Origin: an uncultured Oribacterium sp.
GTDB lineage: Bacteria > Bacillota > Clostridia > Lachnospirales > Lachnospiraceae
NCBI GenBank assembly: GCA_900770445.1
Contig: CAAGKO010000038.1
Location: 1-31,557, forward strand
Reading direction: 5' to 3'
Length of the DNA stretch: 31,557 nt
Shown: piece after piece, positions 23,436 through 31,327 of the stretch
Position numbering within the stretch: the stretch's first letter is position 1
Layout: each line of letters begins with the position of its first letter
The notes under the pieces: generated by a model
What the model was told of the DNA's origin: nothing
Seen by the model: only the letters and a program-made list of their open reading frames with translations
Databases searched by the model: none
Made by a program: the position numbers and the translations under genes

Positions 23436-23466
23436 TACAGCGTTAAGAAAAGGAGGCAGCAGCCAC

Positions 23467-25104
23467 ATGATTGCAGCAAATAACATTACCTTCCGTGTAG
23501 GTAAGAAGGCACTGTTTGAAGACGTTAATATCAAGTTCACCGAGGGCAACTGTTATGGCATCATCGGTGCCAACGGTGCCGGTAAGTCGACCTTCCTGAA
23601 GATCCTGAGCGGTGTGCTCGAGCCGACCAGCGGTGAGATCACCATGACCCCGGGTCAGCGTCTCAGCGTACTCGAGCAGGATCAGTTCAAGTACGATGAT
23701 TATTCCGTCATCGACACCGTCATCATGGGTAACAAGCGCCTGTATGACATCATGAAGGAGAAGGACGCCATCTACGCGAAGGCGGATTTCACCGACGAGG
23801 ATGGCCTCCGTGCCGCGGATCTCGAGGCCGAGTTCGCTGCGATGGATGGCTGGAACGCGGAAGCGGATGCCGAGACGATGCTGAACGGCTTAGGCATCGG
23901 CACAGATCTCCACTACAAGCAGATGAACGAGCTGAAGGGCTCCGAGAAGGTCAAGGTCCTCCTCGCGAAGGCGCTGTTCGGTAATCCGGACATCCTGCTC
24001 CTCGACGAGCCGACCAACCACCTCGATCTGAACTCCATCGAGTGGCTCGAGGAGTTCCTCATCAACTTCGAGAACACCGTCATCGTCGTATCCCATGACC
24101 GTTACTTCCTGAACAAGGTCTGCACGAACATCGCGGACATCGACTACGGTAAGATCACCCTCTTCGCCGGAAACTACGACTTCTGGTTCGAGTCCTCCCA
24201 GCTCATCGTGCGTCAGCAGAAGGAAGCGAACCGCAAGAAGGAGGAGAAGATCAAGGAGCTGCAGGAGTTCATCCAGCGTTTCTCGGCCAATGCTTCCAAA
24301 TCCAAGCAGGCGACCTCCCGTAAGCGTGCACTCGAGAAGATCGAGCTCGACAACATCAAGCCGTCCTCTCGTCAGTATCCGTACATCGTATTTAAGCCGA
24401 ATCGTGAGATCGGTAACGATGTCCTCGAGGTGAAGAACCTCTCGAAGACCATCAATGGCGTAAAGGTGCTCGATGATATCTCCTTCATCGTGAACCGTAC
24501 CGATAAGATCGCGCTGGTCGGCCCGAACGAGCTCGCGAAGACCACCCTCATGCAGATTATCTCCGGCGAGATGGAGCCGGACAGCGGTGACTACAAGTGG
24601 GGCGTGACCACCAGCCAGTCCTACTTCCCGAAGGACAACACGAAGGAGTTCGCATCCGAGGACACCATCGTCGAGTGGCTGACCCAGTACAGCCCGGATA
24701 AGGATACCCAGTTCGTCCGCGGCTACCTCGGCCGTATGCTCTTCAAGGGCGACGATGGTCTGAAGAAGGTCAACGTCCTCTCCGGAGGTGAGCGCGTCCG
24801 CTGCATGCTTAGTAAGATGATGATTTCGGGTTCCAATGTCATCATCCTCGACGAGCCGACCGACCACCTCGACATGGAGTCCATCTCCGCACTGAACGAC
24901 GGACTCAAGAGCTATCCTGGCGTCATCATCTTCGCATCCCGTGATCACCAGGTCGTAGAGACCACCGCAAACCGTATCTTCGAGATCATCGACGGTAAGC
25001 TCATCGATAAGATGACCACCTACGACGAGTACCTCGCATCCGACGAGGACATCAAGAAGAGATTCGTCTTCACCCTGTCCGGATCCGACGCAAGCGACAA
25101 CTAA
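23467..25104 (+). CDS. ABC-F family ATPase
   Basis: A 545-residue soluble ABC-F protein with two ATPase domains and no membrane segment; such proteins act on the ribosome, as translation factors or in antibiotic protection. Domain 1: Walker A GANGAGKST (34-42), signature LKGSEKVKVLL instead of LSGGE, Walker B LLLDEPTNHLD, switch SHDRYF. The linker (about 255-310) is charged and helical (KKKEEKIKELQEFIQRFSANA). Domain 2: Walker A GPNELAKTT, signature LSGGERVRC, Walker B ILDEPTDHLD, and SRDHQ where SHDHQ is usual. From memory the clostridial YkpA-like group shares the odd first signature and second Walker A, so most oddities are lineage traits. GGAGG lies ahead of the start; the leader has an attenuator. 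Confidence 0.88.
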   Translation: MIAANNITFRVGKKALFEDVNIKFTEGNCYGIIGANGAGKSTFLKILSGVLEPTSGEITMTPGQRLSVLEQDQFKYDDYSVIDTVIMGNKRLYDIMKEKDAIYAKADFTDEDGLRAADLEAEFAAMDGWNAEADAETMLNGLGIGTDLHYKQMNELKGSEKVKVLLAKALFGNPDILLLDEPTNHLDLNSIEWLEEFLINFENTVIVVSHDRYFLNKVCTNIADIDYGKITLFAGNYDFWFESSQLIVRQQKEANRKKEEKIKELQEFIQRFSANASKSKQATSRKRALEKIELDNIKPSSRQYPYIVFKPNREIGNDVLEVKNLSKTINGVKVLDDISFIVNRTDKIALVGPNELAKTTLMQIISGEMEPDSGDYKWGVTTSQSYFPKDNTKEFASEDTIVEWLTQYSPDKDTQFVRGYLGRMLFKGDDGLKKVNVLSGGERVRCMLSKMMISGSNVIILDEPTDHLDMESISALNDGLKSYPGVIIFASRDHQVVETTANRIFEIIDGKLIDKMTTYDEYLASDEDIKKRFVFTLSGSDASDN

Positions 25105-25145
25105 GCGACGAGCCTCCGACCCGACAGCCAAAATCAGAAATCCGG

Positions 25146-25194
25146 GAGCCATCCCGTGACAGGCAAGCCTGCCGCGGGATGGCTCTCTCTTTTT
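25146..25194 (+). terminator. Intrinsic terminator of the ABC-F gene
   Basis: GAGCCATCCCG (25146-25156) pairs with CGGGATGGCTC (25175-25185); an inner CAGGC/GCCTG stem and a T-rich tail complete it. Confidence 0.9.
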
Positions 25195-25274
25195 AAAAAT
25201 TTCGGAAGCGCTACGCATTCACTGCATAGCGGTTTTTTGTATACTAAAAGTATATTATAGAAGGGGGGACACAT

Positions 25275-26378
25275 ATGAAAACATTTCCCTTTAAGAAACT
25301 GACCGCGGCCATGCTTACGAGCGCGCTGGTACTTGCGTCGAGCACGCCGGCATGGGCCTTTTACAACACGCCGGAGTCGAAGAAGGGCATCTGCTCCTCA
25401 CACGTCGATATGGTCTCCGACATCCAGCAGCTCGGCTGTAAGCAGGTAACCTTCCAGTTTAACGCGAGCTTCCTGAAGGATGAGCAGCAGATGCGCGCGT
25501 TCGATGCGATGATCGACCGGTTCGACGCGGCCGACCTCACCATCACGATGGGCGTCATGAACGATTTCCAGGCGGGCGATCCGATCTGCCCGACCCTGAC
25601 TCCGACGGCGAACCTCTACCAGTTCAACACCCTGACGCCGGAGGGTGTCGCACGCACGCAGCAGGTGGCGGAGCAGCTCGCGAGCCGTTACCGCAACCGC
25701 GTTTCGAACTGGGTCATCGGCAACGAAATCAACAACACGGTCTGGAACTACCTCGGCGCGGTCGACACGAACACGTACGTGAAGGCCTACGCCGACGGCT
25801 TCCGCATTTTCTACAATGCGATCAAGGCACAGAATCCGGACGCACGCGTCTTCATACCGTTTGACTACAACTGGACGCAGCAGGGCGGCACGACCATGGC
25901 CTCGAAGACCCTGCTCGAGTTCCTGAACACCTACCTCAGCGACACCGATTACGGCATCGCCTGGCATCCGTACCCGGAGGGACTTCTGAATCCGGACTTC
26001 CTGAATGCTTCACCGCACGCGACCGAGTCGCCGAACAGCCCGATCATCAACATGAAGAACCTGCACGTGCTGACCGACTACATGCAGCAGGTGTCCATGC
26101 TGAGTCCGAGTGGCGCGGTACGTCATCTGATTCTGTCCGAAGAGGGCTTTAATTCCGCATCCGCCGGCGGCGAAGCCGCCCAGGCCGTCGCCATCCAGCA
26201 GGCATGGCAGCTCGCGCAGGCGAATCCGTACGTCGAAGCCTTCCTCCTGAGCCGCCTCGTCGACGCCCCGGCTGAACTCGCCCAGGGCTACGCCTTCGGC
26301 CTCTACAACTGCGACGGCGTCAGCGAAACCCCGACTACCCGCAAACTCGCCTGGAACACCTACCAGATGTGTTTTTAA
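25275..26378 (+). CDS. Exported DUF5722-like GH-A fold protein
   Basis: A 367-residue secreted protein. Residues 1-28 are a signal peptide ending AWA. The body looks like the DUF5722 family of TIM-barrel glycosidase-like proteins: Glu151 in NWVIGNEINN matches the acid/base on strand 4 of clan GH-A enzymes, and Glu289 in LILSEEGFNS matches the strand 7 nucleophile; HPYPEG lies between them. Hence a retaining glycosidase is possible, but no sugar specificity or wall anchor is visible and the family assignment is recalled, not searched. Ribosome site GGGGGG eight bases upstream. A small TATACT/AGTATA dyad lies in the promoter region near 25238-25252. Single-gene unit between two terminators. Confidence 0.7.
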   Translation: MKTFPFKKLTAAMLTSALVLASSTPAWAFYNTPESKKGICSSHVDMVSDIQQLGCKQVTFQFNASFLKDEQQMRAFDAMIDRFDAADLTITMGVMNDFQAGDPICPTLTPTANLYQFNTLTPEGVARTQQVAEQLASRYRNRVSNWVIGNEINNTVWNYLGAVDTNTYVKAYADGFRIFYNAIKAQNPDARVFIPFDYNWTQQGGTTMASKTLLEFLNTYLSDTDYGIAWHPYPEGLLNPDFLNASPHATESPNSPIINMKNLHVLTDYMQQVSMLSPSGAVRHLILSEEGFNSASAGGEAAQAVAIQQAWQLAQANPYVEAFLLSRLVDAPAELAQGYAFGLYNCDGVSETPTTRKLAWNTYQMCF

Positions 26379-26379
26379 T

Positions 26380-26469
26380 ATCACGGGGGAGTGCCGCCCG
26401 TAGGGCGCGGGGGTCCCCGTGATGCCTAAGTGGCGAACGTATTCAAAGCAGTGCCGGAAGGCACTGCTT
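26380..26469. terminator. Two hairpins between convergent genes
   Basis: ATCACGGGG/CCCCGTGAT (26380-26423), then AAGCAGTGCC with GGCACTGCTT (26446-26469, GGAA loop) followed by CTTTG. The second is symmetric enough to stop the converging LysR transcript too. Confidence 0.65.
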
Positions 26470-26516
26470 CTTTGTATGATAAAAAATGAGGGCCCTCCGT
26501 GGCTTCATCTACGCTG

Positions 26517-27419
26517 CTACAGCAGCCCCTGCCGCACGAGCGTCTCGAACGCCTGCATCTCATCGGTGACCCACTTATCCTTATGGAAGAAGATCTGCCG
26601 GTACATCGTCATGTCGAAGTCGTCGACCTTGATCTCACGCAGCTCCCCGCGCTCGATGGAGTCCTGCACGGAAAACGCCGGCAGGAAGGAGATGCCCTGG
26701 TTCTCCTTTACGAGACGGATCAGCACCTCTGTGTTTCCGGTCTCGAAGAACGGATGGATCTGCATGCGTTCCGCCGCGAGATGCTGCTCCAGCGCATAGC
26801 GGTAGTTCGCATCCTTCTCTGTGAGGAAGAAGCGGAGATCGACGAGGTCCGCGAGGCGTACATGCGACACCGAACCGACACGCTTCTCGCCCGGGATCGT
26901 CATCTCGGCGCTCGCCACGAAGATGATCGGCTCCGGCTCCTCCAGAATCTTCACCCAGTTCTTATCGTAGACACGACGATCCAGGAAATAGACCACATCC
27001 ACGAGATTATGCTCGAGCATATCCGTGAGCTCCTTCGGGGATCCCGTTTTGATCTCCAGCGAGATCTCCGGATGCTCCTGATAGAAGTAGCGGACGACGT
27101 TCGGAATCTTATAGGTCAGCAGCGACTCGAGCGAACCGATGCGCAGCTTATGCTCCTGCATCTTCGAGTTGCCGAGCGCTGTATGCACATCATCTACGCG
27201 CCGGAGGATTTCATTGGCATACTGCAGGAACTCCCGGCCCGGCGGCGTCAGTACGACGCGACGACCGACACGATCGAAGAAACGGGTGTTGAACTCCTGC
27301 TCCAGCTGTCGGATCTGAATCGTCACGGCCGCCTGCGTGTAGCCGAGCGACTCTGCCGCCTTCGAAAAGCTCTGCATCTCTACGATTTTTACAAAAGAAG
27401 TCAACTGACGAATTTCCAT
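26517..27419 (-). CDS. LysR family regulator, probably of serine dehydratase
   Basis: A 300-residue LysR-type regulator. Helix-turn-helix at about residues 16-45 (SFSKAAESLGYTQAAVTIQIRQLEQEF), linker helix to about 85, then the effector domain (LRIGSLESLLTYKIPNVVRYF starts it). AGGAGG lies ahead of the start. Divergent from sdaAB-sdaAA; the spacer has its own promoter (TTGTTT, 17 bases, TATAAT) and an inverted pair ATAGTCTTT/AAAGACTAT, so it probably autoregulates and controls serine catabolism. Effector unknown. Confidence 0.87.
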   Translation of the reverse strand: MEIRQLTSFVKIVEMQSFSKAAESLGYTQAAVTIQIRQLEQEFNTRFFDRVGRRVVLTPPGREFLQYANEILRRVDDVHTALGNSKMQEHKLRIGSLESLLTYKIPNVVRYFYQEHPEISLEIKTGSPKELTDMLEHNLVDVVYFLDRRVYDKNWVKILEEPEPIIFVASAEMTIPGEKRVGSVSHVRLADLVDLRFFLTEKDANYRYALEQHLAAERMQIHPFFETGNTEVLIRLVKENQGISFLPAFSVQDSIERGELREIKVDDFDMTMYRQIFFHKDKWVTDEMQAFETLVRQGLL

Positions 27420-27451
27420 AAGGGCTCCTCCTGACTGAAATATTTCACTGC

Positions 27452-27533
27452 ATAGTCTTTGCTTATTATAGGAGAGAAGGCATTTCGAAACAAGAGAAAT
27501 ATAAATTAATTTTATCGGTGAAATAAAGACTAT
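27452..27533. promoter_or_regulatory. Inverted LysR-site pair in the sda spacer
   Basis: ATAGTCTTT (27452-27460) and its exact reverse complement AAAGACTAT (27525-27533). The first overlaps the predicted lysR transcript start (near 27458), the second is near -75 from the predicted sda start, both sensible for a LysR protein. Confidence 0.55.
27465..27493 (-). promoter_or_regulatory. Promoter of the second LysR gene
   Basis: Minus strand -35 TTGTTT (27493-27488), 17-base spacer, -10 TATAAT (27470-27465). Confidence 0.8.
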
Positions 27534-27567
27534 CTACGTGATTCCGGGGTTTTTGCTGGTTTATGGC

Positions 27568-27596
27568 TTGTTATACCCTGCGTTTGATATTAAAAT
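27568..27596 (+). promoter_or_regulatory. sdaAB promoter
   Basis: -35 TTGTTA (27568-27573), 17-base spacer, -10 TAAAAT (27591-27596). Start predicted near 27603, just before the leader hairpin. Confidence 0.65.
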
Positions 27597-27611
27597 GATT
27601 TATATATAGAA

Positions 27612-27686
27612 GGATAGCAAGGGGAGCTGTCAGAGGTCAGATCGAGCACATGTGTCCGACCGGCCTTCTGGCAGTTTCCGCTATCC
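27612..27686 (+). ncRNA. Long hairpin leader of sdaAB
   Basis: GGATAGC (27612-27618) closes with GCTATCC (27680-27686). Inside, CTGTCAGAGGTC (27627-27638) pairs with GGCCTTCTGGCAG (27662-27674) with one bulge and wobble pairs, and TCG/CGA with a CACATGTG tip caps it. The rod fills most of the 5' leader and has no T tract. Candidate regulatory RNA or stabiliser; no known class recognised. Confidence 0.5.
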
Positions 27687-27722
27687 GATATGATTTCAGA
27701 ATCAAAGGAGAGCAGGGAAGCT

Positions 27723-28391
27723 ATGGACGTTTTCGATATTATCGGACCGGTGATGATCGGTCCGTCGAGTTCGCATACCGCGGGTGCGTGCCGTCTCGGG
27801 CGTGTGGCCAATAAGCTGATGGATGGGCGGACGCCATCCCGTTGTGACATCATCCTGTCCGGTTCTTTTTCACGTACGGGCCGCGGCCACGGTACGGATC
27901 GCGCCATCGTGGGCGGGATCATGGGCTTCGAGACGGACGATACCCGCATCCGTGACGCGCTCGACATCGCGAAGGAAGAGGGCATCGAGATCAACTTCAT
28001 CCACCAGGACATCCCAAACGCGCATCCGAATACCGCGCGCATCACCTACTATCTGCCGGACGGCCGCAGCGGCTTCATGCAGGGTGCCAGCGTGGGCGGA
28101 GGAAACATTCGCATCGACATCATCAACGGCATGGAAGTGAAGTTCTCGGGTGACAAGGAAACCATCCTCGTTCTGCACCGCGACGTGCCGGGCGTCATCG
28201 CGAACGTCACGAACCTCATGCATCTCATGTACAGCGACATCAACATCGGCGCCTTCCAGCTGAGCCGCCGCGAGAAGGGCGGCGAGGCCCTGATGACCAT
28301 CGAGGCCGACTCCGTGCCGCCGGAGAAGATCACCGCGGACATCCGCCAGACCCCGGATGTGCTGAACTGCCTGCTTATTCACAAGATCTGA
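27723..28391 (+). CDS. sdaAB: L-serine dehydratase, beta subunit
   Basis: The 222-residue small subunit of the oxygen-sensitive iron-sulfur L-serine dehydratase (serine to pyruvate and ammonia). The N-terminal domain has the family motif GPSSSHTAGACRLGR, and about residues 150-222 form an ACT-like domain (ILVLHRDVPGVIANVTNLM). The start at 27723 follows AGGGA; the frame extends to 27690 without support. The catalytic partner follows after 12 bases. Likely controlled by the divergent LysR gene and by a hairpin leader. Confidence 0.92.
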   Translation: MDVFDIIGPVMIGPSSSHTAGACRLGRVANKLMDGRTPSRCDIILSGSFSRTGRGHGTDRAIVGGIMGFETDDTRIRDALDIAKEEGIEINFIHQDIPNAHPNTARITYYLPDGRSGFMQGASVGGGNIRIDIINGMEVKFSGDKETILVLHRDVPGVIANVTNLMHLMYSDINIGAFQLSRREKGGEALMTIEADSVPPEKITADIRQTPDVLNCLLIHKI

Positions 28392-28403
28392 AAAGGAGAT
28401 GCT

Positions 28404-29291
28404 ATGCTGAAATATGATTCCATCGCCGAGCTCGTCGAGGCGGCGAAGAAACAGAAGATGAAAATATCAGAGATGGTGCTGGCGGATCAGGCGGCTGCGG
28501 CTGAAGCCGACCCGCAGACGCTCTACGCACGGATGGAGCGGAGCTTCGACGTCATGTGCGAAGCAGTGGAGTCCGGCTCTGCGAAGGACCAGGTCTCGAT
28601 GTCCGGTCTCACCGGCGGCGAGGGCTACCACATGTTCGACTACGCGAAGCGCACCGGTGGCGGCCTTTCCGGCAGCTTCATGACCGGTGCGATGGCACGG
28701 GCGCTCAGTGTTGCCGGGTGCAATGCTTCCATGGGACGCATCGTCGCGAGCCCGACGGCCGGCTCCTGCGGGATTCTTCCGGGCTGCCTCGTCTCTCTTT
28801 ATAAGGAAGGAAAAGCCGAGAAGCACGATATCGTGATGTCCATGTTTACATCGGGCGCTTTCGGTATGGTCATCGCGAAAAATGCATCGATCGCCGGCGC
28901 AACCGGCGGCTGTCAGGCGGAGTGCGGAAGTGCCTCCGGCATGGCCGCTGCAGCGCTCGTCGAGCTGATGGGCGGCCGTCCGGACATGTGTGCGGACGCC
29001 ATCGCCATCGCCATCGCGAACCAGCTCGGCCTCGCCTGTGACCCCGTCGCCGGCCTCGTCGAGATCCCATGCATCAAGCGGAACGTCTCCGGCATCATGA
29101 TCGCCTTCTCCAGCGCGGACATGGTCCTCGCCGGCATCCGCGCCTATATCCCGGCAGACGAGTGCATCCGCGCGATGCAGTCCGTCGGCGACATGATGAA
29201 CAGCGCCCTCAAGGAAACCGCCGGCGGCGGCCTCGCCGCCACCCCGACCGGGCGCAAACTGAAAGAAAAAGTCTTTGGAGCGGAAGAGTAA
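28404..29291 (+). CDS. sdaAA: L-serine dehydratase, alpha subunit
   Basis: The 295-residue catalytic subunit that carries the 4Fe-4S cluster which acts as Lewis acid in serine dehydration. Conserved blocks are SPTAGSCGILPG, GATGGCQAECGSASGMAAAA and ACDPVAGLVEIPC, whose cysteines include the cluster ligands. Length is standard for the two-subunit clostridial form. AAGGAG precedes the start. The stop codon lies in a hairpin that is shared in form with the hydrolase gene at 15233. Together with aspartase it feeds amino-acid fermentation. Confidence 0.93.
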   Translation: MLKYDSIAELVEAAKKQKMKISEMVLADQAAAAEADPQTLYARMERSFDVMCEAVESGSAKDQVSMSGLTGGEGYHMFDYAKRTGGGLSGSFMTGAMARALSVAGCNASMGRIVASPTAGSCGILPGCLVSLYKEGKAEKHDIVMSMFTSGAFGMVIAKNASIAGATGGCQAECGSASGMAAAALVELMGGRPDMCADAIAIAIANQLGLACDPVAGLVEIPCIKRNVSGIMIAFSSADMVLAGIRAYIPADECIRAMQSVGDMMNSALKETAGGGLAATPTGRKLKEKVFGAEE

Positions 29292-29325
29292 TCATCAGAT
29301 TACTCCGTAGCGACATCCCACCGAG
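29282..29325 (+). repeat. Stop-codon hairpin element, copy 2
   Basis: GAGTAAT (29286-29292) pairs with ATTACTC (29299-29305) around CATCAG, with the TAA stop in the 5' arm, then the tail CGTAGCGACATCCCACCGAG (one change from copy 1). Arms differ from copy 1 on both sides yet stay paired. Confidence 0.75.
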
Positions 29326-29348
29326 TTTATAAAAATTTTAGAATTCGG

Positions 29349-29377
29349 TTTTCATCTCCATGCCCCTGTGTTATACT
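29349..29377 (+). promoter_or_regulatory. Uracil permease promoter
   Basis: Extended -10 TGTTATACT (29369-29377) with a weak -35 TTTTCA (29349-29354) at 17 bases. Start predicted near 29384. Confidence 0.65.
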
Positions 29378-29410
29378 GTCAGAAATCATGTAAATAATTC
29401 TGGAGCGTAT

Positions 29411-29440
29411 ATGGGCATTATATCGTGGCTAACAGAATAA
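29411..29440 (+). CDS. Nine-residue leader peptide of the uracil permease
   Basis: ATG at 29411 with GGAG six bases upstream encodes MGIISWLTE and stops at 29438-29440, ten bases before the terminator hairpin at 29451. It uses codons rare in this window (ATA, CTA). The position is that of a translated attenuator leader, as in pyrimidine operons of enteric bacteria. Translation is inferred. Confidence 0.45.
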   Translation: MGIISWLTE

Positions 29441-29450
29441 AACGATCCGA

Positions 29451-29490
29451 GGCACACAAGGGGAACTGTTTCCTCTCTCGTGTGCCTTTT
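29451..29490 (+). terminator. Attenuator before the uracil permease
   Basis: GGCACAC (29451-29457) pairs with GTGTGCC (29480-29486), with an inner GGGGAA/TTCCTC stem, followed by TTTT. It lies between the promoter and the permease start, so it must be read through for expression. No PyrR-binding loop consensus is seen. Confidence 0.78.
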
Positions 29491-29529
29491 CTATGGCGCT
29501 TCGGAGGGTGTAAATGAAAGGGGATTTTT

Positions 29530-30963
29530 ATGAGTAAAGAAGCTGTAAAAATCGGTGAAGAGGGCATCTATGATGCGAAGAAGCTCGGCACCGGCAAGGT
29601 TCTGATTCTCGGTTTCCAGCACATGTTCGCCATGTTCGGTTCGACGGTGCTGGTTCCGCTGCTCACCGGCTTGAGTGTGTCGACGACACTGCTGTTCGCC
29701 GGTCTCGGTACACTGCTGTTCCACTTCATCAGTAAGGAGAAGGTTCCGGCATTCCTCGGATCGTCCTTCGCGTTCCTGGCTGGTTATGCAGCCATCGCAC
29801 CAAACGGTGAGCCGGATCTGCTCCGCTATGCCTGCTTCGGTGTTGCCTGTGCCGGTCTCGTTTACCTCGTACTGGCCGCGGCCTTCCGTGCCTTCGGTAC
29901 CTCGAAGGTCATGAAGTACTTCCCGCCGGTTGTCACCGGTCCGATCATCATCGCCATCGGTCTCAACCTCTCGAAGTCCGCGGTTGAGAACTGCTCGAGC
30001 AACTGGGGCATCGCGCTCGTCGCGATCGTCATCGTCGTCGTCTGCAACATCTGGGGCCGCGGCATGGTGAAGATCATCCCGATCCTCCTCGGCGTCATCG
30101 GTTCCTACCTCGTAGCCGCCATCACCGGCTTCATCGATTTCGCACCGGTCGCAGAAGCAGCCTGGTTCGGTCTTCCGATCGAGTACGGCCGCACCGTATT
30201 CTCCCTCTTCACGGATGGAAGCCTCGACTCCTCCCTGTTGATCACCTCCGTGATCACCATCGTGCCGATCGCCTTCGCGACGATGATGGAGCACATCGGT
30301 GATATCTCCGCGATCTCCTCGACAGTAGGCAAGAACTTCATCCAGGACCCGGGCCTTCACCGTACACTGACGGGTGATGGCCTGGCGACCACATTGGCCT
30401 CCCTCTTCGGTGCACCGGCGAACACGACCTACGGCGAGAACACCGGCGTACTGACGCTGACGAAGGTGTACGACCCGATGGTTATCCGTCTGGCCGCCTG
30501 CATTGCCATCCTCCTCAGCTTCTGCCCGAAGTTTGCAGCGCTGATCGAGGTGATGCCGTCCGCGACGGTCGGTGGTATCTCTCTGGTACTCTACGGTATG
30601 ATTTCTGCCGTCGGTGTGCGTAACGTCGTCGAGACGAAGGTGGATTTCTCCCAGTCACGTAACGTCATCATCGCAGCGCTCATCCTCGTACTGGCGATCG
30701 GTATCAACTATTCCACCGCAGGTGCGATCGTGATTCCGCTCGGTGCGATCACCATCAACTTCTCCGGTATCGCGACCGGTTCACTCGTCGGTATCCTGCT
30801 GAATGCGATCCTGCCTGGCAAGGATTATGAGTTCATCGAGGACGAGCCGAACGACACCGGCGTCAACTTCGAAATCGCGCAGGGCGAGTCCCTCGTATGG
30901 CAGCTTGCGAAGAAGGCCGGCCAGCAGAACATGATGGACGACAGCAGCACGAAGGAAAAGTAA
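29530..30963 (+). CDS. uraA: Uracil permease (NCS2 family)
   Basis: A 477-residue nucleobase transporter with about 14 membrane segments. The substrate-site signatures are of the UraA branch: FQHMFAMFGSTVLVPLLTGL near the N-terminus, EHIGDISAIS in segment 8 and GAPANTTYGENTGV before segment 10; xanthine permeases have a different NTT-QN pattern. It imports uracil by proton symport. The C-terminal tail is hydrophilic. GGGGA lies ahead of the start. Expression is probably set by the leader terminator. It complements the nucleoside ABC system upstream in pyrimidine salvage. Confidence 0.88.
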   Translation: MSKEAVKIGEEGIYDAKKLGTGKVLILGFQHMFAMFGSTVLVPLLTGLSVSTTLLFAGLGTLLFHFISKEKVPAFLGSSFAFLAGYAAIAPNGEPDLLRYACFGVACAGLVYLVLAAAFRAFGTSKVMKYFPPVVTGPIIIAIGLNLSKSAVENCSSNWGIALVAIVIVVVCNIWGRGMVKIIPILLGVIGSYLVAAITGFIDFAPVAEAAWFGLPIEYGRTVFSLFTDGSLDSSLLITSVITIVPIAFATMMEHIGDISAISSTVGKNFIQDPGLHRTLTGDGLATTLASLFGAPANTTYGENTGVLTLTKVYDPMVIRLAACIAILLSFCPKFAALIEVMPSATVGGISLVLYGMISAVGVRNVVETKVDFSQSRNVIIAALILVLAIGINYSTAGAIVIPLGAITINFSGIATGSLVGILLNAILPGKDYEFIEDEPNDTGVNFEIAQGESLVWQLAKKAGQQNMMDDSSTKEK

Positions 30964-31327
30964 TTTCGTTCTCACATCATCCGGCGTAAAGCGCTGCTGT
31001 ATGAAGCACAGCTCCGATGCCGGAAAGCATCTCAGGAGACGGTCACACGGCCGTCTCTTTTTTGTTGCGCTCATCCTGTAAAGAGCCCATCTGTCCGTCG
31101 GCCAATGCAGGCGACCGCAGCGTCATCACTTCGCGAAAAACGCTGCTCTGCCTCCGTGAAAAAAATCGGAATTCTATGTAAAACCTTTGTAAAATCGCGG
31201 ACATGCGAGCGTGCGCCATGTTAAAGTAGCAGGGTATGAAGGTAAATGGGTATCACATGACCGCACGTACGGATTTCTGCATCGAGCGATACTTTCATGC
31301 GTGAGCAGTACACGCGGAGAGGATCTC
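30964..31327. other. 364-base gap after the uracil permease
   Basis: Holds the permease terminator (31036-31063), one GGCCAATG octamer (31100-31107) and, near 31175-31200, TGTAAAA twice at an 11-base interval, possibly part of the promoter for the next unit. No gene is seen before the small ORF at 31328. Confidence 0.5.
31036..31063 (+). terminator. Intrinsic terminator after the uracil permease
   Basis: GAGACGG (31036-31042) pairs with CCGTCTC (31051-31057), followed by six Ts. Confidence 0.9.

Noticed and set aside
23467..25104. ABC-F gene as a pseudogene because of degenerate motifs
   Set aside because: The frame is intact, full length and well expressed by its signals; most deviations are shared by the clostridial subgroup as I recall it.
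29384..29529. PyrR-controlled attenuator
   Set aside because: GATCCGAGGC only loosely recalls the PyrR loop consensus and lacks the required spacing, so PyrR control is not claimed.
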